A stretch of 64,000 nucleotides of DNA from Candidatus Fusicatenibacter intestinigallinarum (GTDB taxonomy: Bacteria; Bacillota; Clostridia; Lachnospirales; Lachnospiraceae). Positions within the stretch are counted from its first letter, which is position 1; each line of letters begins with the position of its first letter. Positions 59,671 to 64,000 of this stretch are shown here, in pieces. The translations under genes and the position numbers were made by a program. The DNA lies in the NCBI GenBank assembly GCA_019119555.1, contig DWWU01000012.1, positions 46,964-110,963 of the forward strand, given 5' to 3'. The notes under the pieces were generated by a model. That model was given only the letters and a program-made list of their open reading frames with translations, made no database searches and was not told where the DNA came from.

Positions 59671-60612
59671 TTATAAATCGATATCGTATATGTGTGAAGG
59701 CATATCCGTCCGTCTCAATCGAATACAGATTCCAGACTCCGACATAACTACAGTAACCTCCACCAGATCTCCTGAGCCTTCAGGAATTGTATACGGCAGG
59801 CGAACTGTTTTCTCCGCTCCGTCCTTAACAAAAGTCAGCGCTTCTTCTGCCGACACATAAACCGGATCTGTGTACTGCGCTTTCTCCAGTTCCCGCAATG
59901 GTTGGTTTCTTTTTAACAGCACCAAAGACTTCTTTTCCATCCTGCCTCCGCTTCCCTGTTTCCAATACAGCAACTCAAGATCATGATCTACCATTGTCTG
60001 CGTTTCCACAATTTCTCCGGCCTGCGCTATAAGAATCTCAGATGGAATCGCTATGGTGTACGGAGAAAATCTCGTATCTTCCATAAAAGGATCAAAAGAA
60101 AAATACTCCTTTGCCGCATACTGAAACAGAACATACTCTGCAAATTGTCCGATCAATAAAATCCGCATATGGTCTTCATCTATCCGGCTGTTTTTTAAAA
60201 GTTCAGATGTCTTTTGAAATACTGTTTCCAGCCGCTTTCTGGTATCTGCAAACATATTTTTCAGATCCGAGCAGGTCAACTCCAGATTTTTCTCAGGCAC
60301 GCAAACCGCCACGGCATTTATTACCTCCGCTGACCGATAATACTTTTCCAAACAAGCATTAATTTCCGGCATCCGGCTTTTCCATACCGGCATTAGTTCA
60401 TATTTGCTAAGCCCAAAAGCGTTTTCCCGCAGCTTTTCTACATCTTTCGCCTTATCAGTGCAGGCCGCCAGTGTAAGCGTCCCATTTTCATATCTGCAGA
60501 TCCCGGCCTCCAGTTCATCGACGTCTATGACCAGAACCGGCACGCTGAAATCCGAAGAATTATGATAATGCTGATCATATATCAATGCAGCTTCAAATTG
60601 TGTAACTGTCAT
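59671..60612 (-). CDS. Degenerate actin/Hsp70-fold-like protein (tentative)
   Basis: 313 aa. The first 45 residues read VPVLVIDVDELEAGICRY (25-42), which sits like an actin-fold phosphate-binding strand but lacks its Gly/Thr pattern. Later, MRILLIGQFAEYVLFQY resembles the adenosine strand LSGGASRMPVV of the Hsp70 three genes upstream. The last 65 residues (VRLPYTIPEGSGDLVEVTV) are beta-rich like a substrate-binding domain. I infer a half-length, non-ATPase paralogue of Hsp70. It starts three bases after the GrpE-like stop. Low certainty. Confidence 0.5.
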   Translation of the reverse strand: MTVTQFEAALIYDQHYHNSSDFSVPVLVIDVDELEAGICRYENGTLTLAACTDKAKDVEKLRENAFGLSKYELMPVWKSRMPEINACLEKYYRSAEVINAVAVCVPEKNLELTCSDLKNMFADTRKRLETVFQKTSELLKNSRIDEDHMRILLIGQFAEYVLFQYAAKEYFSFDPFMEDTRFSPYTIAIPSEILIAQAGEIVETQTMVDHDLELLYWKQGSGGRMEKKSLVLLKRNQPLRELEKAQYTDPVYVSAEEALTFVKDGAEKTVRLPYTIPEGSGDLVEVTVVMSESGICIRLRRTDMPSHIYDIDL

Positions 60613-60615
60613 ATG

Positions 60616-62157
60616 CTAAACCCTCTCGCTTTCTGCAAATGGTTTTTTTACCGTCACAACTGCCTGAATCACCACATCATCCTCACCGTCAAACTGGCGT
60701 TTTCGCATAACACCCGGTGTGATGCATCTGTCGATCTGTTTTTCATATGTATCCACATCCTCGTCATCGCATACATGGAGAATTTCATCAAAATTCTCTC
60801 CCTGTTTCGGAAAATAAATATACAGGCCAAGGCCGCTCAACGACTGCTCAAATTTCTTCAGAAAACGGTTTAAGGTAGTATTGAGTCTCTGGAGCGCTTC
60901 CATTGTCTGTACGGAGAATTCTGTTTCCTTTCCATCCGGCTCCGGAACCTGCTGAAATTCCCCTGAACCTTTTTCCAAGGATTCGTTTTCCCCTGAGACG
61001 TCTTCTGTCATTTTGTTTTCCGGCATACTCTCTTCGGGGATTTCTGTGTTTTTTACTCCTTCATCAACAGTCTTCTGAAGATGGGACATGATTTCTCCGC
61101 GAAGTATTTTATCAAGGTTCAGGATACGATACAATTCAATATACCTCTCCGCAATCGGCTGAAATTCCGATGGATACAGCGACACCTGCCATTCATGAAG
61201 CGTTCGATAAAATTCTGTTTTTAATTCCGTAAGTTTTTCATAGGAATCATCCAATGCTCTCATCCACTGTGCCTGAAGCGCATTCGTCTTATCGCACATT
61301 TCTCCATGGCGGCGGTCAATCTGCTCCGCCGCCTTTTTGGCTTCCTCATGATAAATATCCAGTTCTTCAGATATTTCCCGACGCATAAACGCCTGACGTT
61401 CTGCGAGCTTTGCAGCTAGCTGATTCTGAAACAGTTGTGTAACATGTGCTTTTATCTCTTCCTCGCTGCTCTTCACCTGACGTTCCGTTTCTTTCCTTGC
61501 TTCTTCTTTTAGATCATCTGCCTCCTGCTGGGCTTTATTCCGTATCTGACAGGCATCTTCCCTGGCTCTGTCGCAGATCTCCTGAGCTTCCTTTTCTGCC
61601 TGATGACGCAGAGCCTCCGCTTTCTCTATGGCTCTGTCCTGTATTTCTCTTGCCTCTTTTTCTGCATGGTTCAAAAGTTCTGTGTTCTTCTCTTTATTTC
61701 TTTCCAGGTTACGAACATACTGTATATGCTCTTCTCTTCCATATTGCGTTATCCAATTCAGCATATCCAGAATTTTTTCTCCATAACCCGTCAGCTTGTA
61801 CATCCCATACCTATAGCATTCATTCCACCTATATAGTTTTATCTTCGAACTTAACGTTTCCCTCCAAGAATGTTCTACTGGAATAGGAATATATTCTGAT
61901 TTTGCATTTATATTCAAATTTTTTGTATAGTGATCATAGACTGTAAAGACAACTGCGGCATCAATGATATCTATATTCTGCAGTTCTCTTTTGTTCTGCT
62001 TTAAATTATCAATATATTCTGAAAATCCCCGCGTCTTCATTTCCAGCAAAACCGCCTGATATAAATATTCAAAATACTCTCTGCTACTCTTATCTACACC
62101 ATATCCCCGTTTTTTAATACTCATGGAGTTTTCAGAGTTTCCTTCAATTCTTATCAT
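60616..62157 (-). CDS. Long coiled-coil protein with GrpE-like C-terminal domain
   Basis: 513 aa. Residues 150-330 are coiled coil with an Arg/Glu/Ala-rich repeat (KEAREIQDRAIEKAEALRHQ, EAQEICDRAREDACQI), and 350-420 a disordered acidic stretch. The end (about 445-505: LGLYIYFPKQGENFDEILHV, then QIDRCITPGVMRKR, DDVVIQAVVTVKK) follows the beta-wing of GrpE, the nucleotide exchange factor of Hsp70. Canonical GrpE is about 200 aa, so this is an enlarged form. Its ATG overlaps the stop of the Hsp70 gene by four bases, which supports a dedicated pair. Confidence 0.68.
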   Translation of the reverse strand: MIRIEGNSENSMSIKKRGYGVDKSSREYFEYLYQAVLLEMKTRGFSEYIDNLKQNKRELQNIDIIDAAVVFTVYDHYTKNLNINAKSEYIPIPVEHSWRETLSSKIKLYRWNECYRYGMYKLTGYGEKILDMLNWITQYGREEHIQYVRNLERNKEKNTELLNHAEKEAREIQDRAIEKAEALRHQAEKEAQEICDRAREDACQIRNKAQQEADDLKEEARKETERQVKSSEEEIKAHVTQLFQNQLAAKLAERQAFMRREISEELDIYHEEAKKAAEQIDRRHGEMCDKTNALQAQWMRALDDSYEKLTELKTEFYRTLHEWQVSLYPSEFQPIAERYIELYRILNLDKILRGEIMSHLQKTVDEGVKNTEIPEESMPENKMTEDVSGENESLEKGSGEFQQVPEPDGKETEFSVQTMEALQRLNTTLNRFLKKFEQSLSGLGLYIYFPKQGENFDEILHVCDDEDVDTYEKQIDRCITPGVMRKRQFDGEDDVVIQAVVTVKKPFAESERV

Positions 62158-63842
62158 GCATTCTCCTCCTGCTTCTGAACTGAATCAATCACATCCGCTG
62201 TACTCCTGTACAAGGTGCTTCCATCCGGAAGGGTACATTGTACCGTGATATTGTAATCTTCCTCAACCGTAAACAAGACGTTACACTCCTGATTTTCAGG
62301 AACATCGAACTGGAACCATCGGATTGAAACACAGTCATCCGGAAGTGCCTGGTTTACCTTGCACTGTTTGCCAACAGAGCGATATACTTTTATCTGAAGG
62401 CGGCTGGACGGAGACCGCAAGCAAAATTTCTCTGTCGCTGCCGGAAGCTTCACACCCTGATTTAGCACAAAGTTCACGATTCCCTTCAGATTTCCTTGCA
62501 CTTCCTGAAAAATTCCATACCTGTATTCGGTAAACTGCTCCAGCTGACGATTGGAACTCCTGTAATCATTTCCTGTCTCTGATCTTCGTCCATCCAGCTT
62601 ATTTTTCTGAACCGGATTCCGGGAAACACTCAGGGACGAGGGCTGCTTTTTTCCGGATTTTTCTCCTGCCCTAATTTCCTTCCAGATTCCCTTCGCGTAC
62701 CGCGCAGCGCCAAAAGAAACCGCTTCACTGGGCCGATAAAGCATTACCGGAATTCCATCTGCAATTTTCTCCAGCATTTGCTTCACCACCGGCATACGAC
62801 TGGCTCCTCCGGACAGTACCACAGCGTCAATTTTTCTTTTGCCGGCATACATATTCATCATCTGCTGCGTGAGTTCCAGTGTCTGAACCAATTTATACTG
62901 AATCAACTCCTCAAAACGGCTTCTTGTAATCACGATTTCCTCTATCCTGTCATTTCCGATCAGCGGCGAGATATAACTTTCGTGATTATCCGTCAGTTCA
63001 TGCTTTACTCTGACTGCCTCCCGACGAAGCGACTCCCTGTCCCTTGCATTAGCAGGTACATAATCAAATTTATCCTTTAAAAGCCGACAGATTTCCTGAT
63101 ACAGAATCTCATCAAAATCCTTCCCTCCCACATCCGGGATTCCATCCTTTGCAATGACCTGATAAGCTTCCTCCCGGTCATTTGCCGTTACCAGAGCCAC
63201 ATCAAATGTGCCATGCCCCAGATCATAAACCAAAACAGTAAAATGGTCTTCTTTCAAACGGATCGACTCCGGAGCCACGTTCTGCATATAGTATAAATAG
63301 TCAATAGCGACCGCTGCAGGTTCCGGCAATCGTCCTACCACTTTCACCGAATGACCGTTAATTTTCAGTTTCTCAATACTCTGCGTCATATAGTTCAGCA
63401 ATTCGAGGTCATCCGAAAAGGACGCTGGAAACGTCAGTACAATATCATAAAGTTCCGGAAGACTCCTGTTCGCCAGCTCTTCATTTGCAAGAATCAGCAG
63501 ATCTCTTGCAATTGCCGCATATACAGAACCCACGGACACCGGCTGTTTCATATTTTTCATGGTTACATATCTTTCACGCAGCCTTGTCTTGACAGCGTAC
63601 ATCCCATTTTCCGGTTTTCTGGCAATCAGCTTTTCCGCCGAACCTTTTTCCGAACTGAAGACCTCAATAGGCGAGCCTTCCGGAGGCGTAATGTATGCAG
63701 CGGTAGGCATTCCGGCGCTCAGTTCATACTGTGCCGGGAGCATTGCCATCGGATCCTGCTTCACGTCTGTCAAATAAGACACAAAACCGTATCCATTTCC
63801 TATGTCGCAACCAAGTGCACAAACCGTTTCTTTTGTTTTCAT
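62154..63842 (-). CDS. Hsp70/DnaK-like chaperone
   Basis: 562 aa from the ATG at 63842 with AGGAGG upstream; a longer hydrophobic frame upstream has no ribosome binding site. Hsp70 nucleotide-binding motifs are all present: phosphate-1 GCDIGNGYG (11-19), LTFPASFSD, the connect-type RLPEPAAVAIDYL (171-183), phosphate-2 VYDLGHGTFDVAL (205-217) and the adenosine motif VLSGGASRMPVV (about 350). A short beta substrate-binding-like domain ends the protein; the alpha-helical lid is missing. It is the first gene of an eight-gene operon and is followed by its GrpE-like factor. No DnaJ is encoded. It probably assembles or gates the AAA-protease complex. Confidence 0.88.
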   Translation of the reverse strand: MKTKETVCALGCDIGNGYGFVSYLTDVKQDPMAMLPAQYELSAGMPTAAYITPPEGSPIEVFSSEKGSAEKLIARKPENGMYAVKTRLRERYVTMKNMKQPVSVGSVYAAIARDLLILANEELANRSLPELYDIVLTFPASFSDDLELLNYMTQSIEKLKINGHSVKVVGRLPEPAAVAIDYLYYMQNVAPESIRLKEDHFTVLVYDLGHGTFDVALVTANDREEAYQVIAKDGIPDVGGKDFDEILYQEICRLLKDKFDYVPANARDRESLRREAVRVKHELTDNHESYISPLIGNDRIEEIVITRSRFEELIQYKLVQTLELTQQMMNMYAGKRKIDAVVLSGGASRMPVVKQMLEKIADGIPVMLYRPSEAVSFGAARYAKGIWKEIRAGEKSGKKQPSSLSVSRNPVQKNKLDGRRSETGNDYRSSNRQLEQFTEYRYGIFQEVQGNLKGIVNFVLNQGVKLPAATEKFCLRSPSSRLQIKVYRSVGKQCKVNQALPDDCVSIRWFQFDVPENQECNVLFTVEEDYNITVQCTLPDGSTLYRSTADVIDSVQKQEENA

Positions 63843-63982
63843 AGCTTCATCCTCCTGAAGATTTTTCTGAACTATAAATGAGCAAATCCAAAATATTGCA
63901 CAAAAGAAAGACACCCTCTGTAGAATGATGTATAATTGAAGTACCAACAAACAACATACTCACTCAAACAAGGGGGTGTCCG

Positions 63983-64000
63983 TTGCAAACAGTATACATC
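63983..64000 (+). CDS. Possible start of a rightward gene cut by the window edge
   Basis: AGGGGG lies six bases before a TTG that opens a frame reading MQTVYI to the edge. A TATAAT at 63931-63936 could serve as its -10. Too little sequence to name; a transposase is one possibility, since GACACCC and GGGTGTC flank the leader as a short inverted repeat. Confidence 0.25.

Noticed and set aside
63843..63950. Hydrophobic N-terminal extension of Hsp70
   Set aside because: Reading from further upstream would give a false signal-anchor; AGGAGG fits only the ATG at 63842, where the Hsp70 fold begins.
1..64000. tRNA, rRNA and known riboswitches
   Set aside because: I looked for tRNA cloverleaf ends, conserved rRNA blocks and common leader motifs and saw none I could support.

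Overview
This 64 kb window appears to come from a Clostridia-type Bacillota chromosome, probably Lachnospiraceae-like. That is inference from strong AAAGGAGG-type ribosome binding sites, sigma-A-like promoters, a roughly balanced base composition and a 3D-domain NlpC/P60 cell wall hydrolase; there is no 16S gene to settle it. The first 5 kb are ordinary: a truncated TetR regulator with a palindromic operator, an NlpC/P60 hydrolase with a long Thr-Pro-Glu-Ala tract, TatD and a type-B carboxylesterase.

From about 5 kb to 63.8 kb the window is one accessory region in six blocks. (A) 5.2-11.1 kb, leftward: a ubiquitin-like conjugation operon in the order 58-aa protein, E2-like, JAB/JAMM protease, E1/ThiF-like, YARHG membrane protein and a ClpA/B-like AAA ATPase, followed by a 194-aa gene with its own promoter. 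(B) 11.4-18.4 kb, leftward: two Ski2-like helicases, one with a C-terminal TIR-like domain. (C) 18.5-32.2 kb, leftward: a PP2C phosphatase, two small membrane proteins, a HerA/VirD4-like ATPase with a degenerate partner, two small proteins sharing a duplicated acidic tail, then a kinase-RyR protein, a 712-aa orphan and a Rossmann-RyR protein. (D) 32.8-43.5 kb, the only rightward operon: a vWA-like lipoprotein, a membrane protein, a tubulin-like protein, a giant actin/Hsp70-fold-like protein, an anchored protein, a DUF4359-like protein and a VirD4/TraG-like ATPase. (E) 43.7-49.8 kb, leftward: PcfJ-like, ribosomal L7/L12-CTD-like, guanylate-kinase-like/TIR, YbjN-like and PHP phosphoesterase genes. 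(F) 50-63.8 kb, leftward: a tight operon of Hsp70, a GrpE-like coiled coil, a degenerate Hsp70-like protein, a coiled coil, a radical SAM activase, a second coiled coil, a 1,697-aa multi-AAA protein ending in a trypsin-like protease, and an RCC1-like protein.

Protein modification and its removal (E1/E2/JAB, kinase/PP2C), chaperone machinery, NTPases, TIR and RyR sensors or effectors and a protease sit together. Relaxase, integrase, phage structural genes and CRISPR are absent. I infer a large NTP-dependent stress, defence or conflict island, possibly several systems that act together. The genes of blocks A, B, C and E are separated by a dispersed family of REP-like palindromes. These are missing from inside operons D and F, and two related giant hairpins flank operon D. 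The right edge shows what may be the first codons of another rightward gene.
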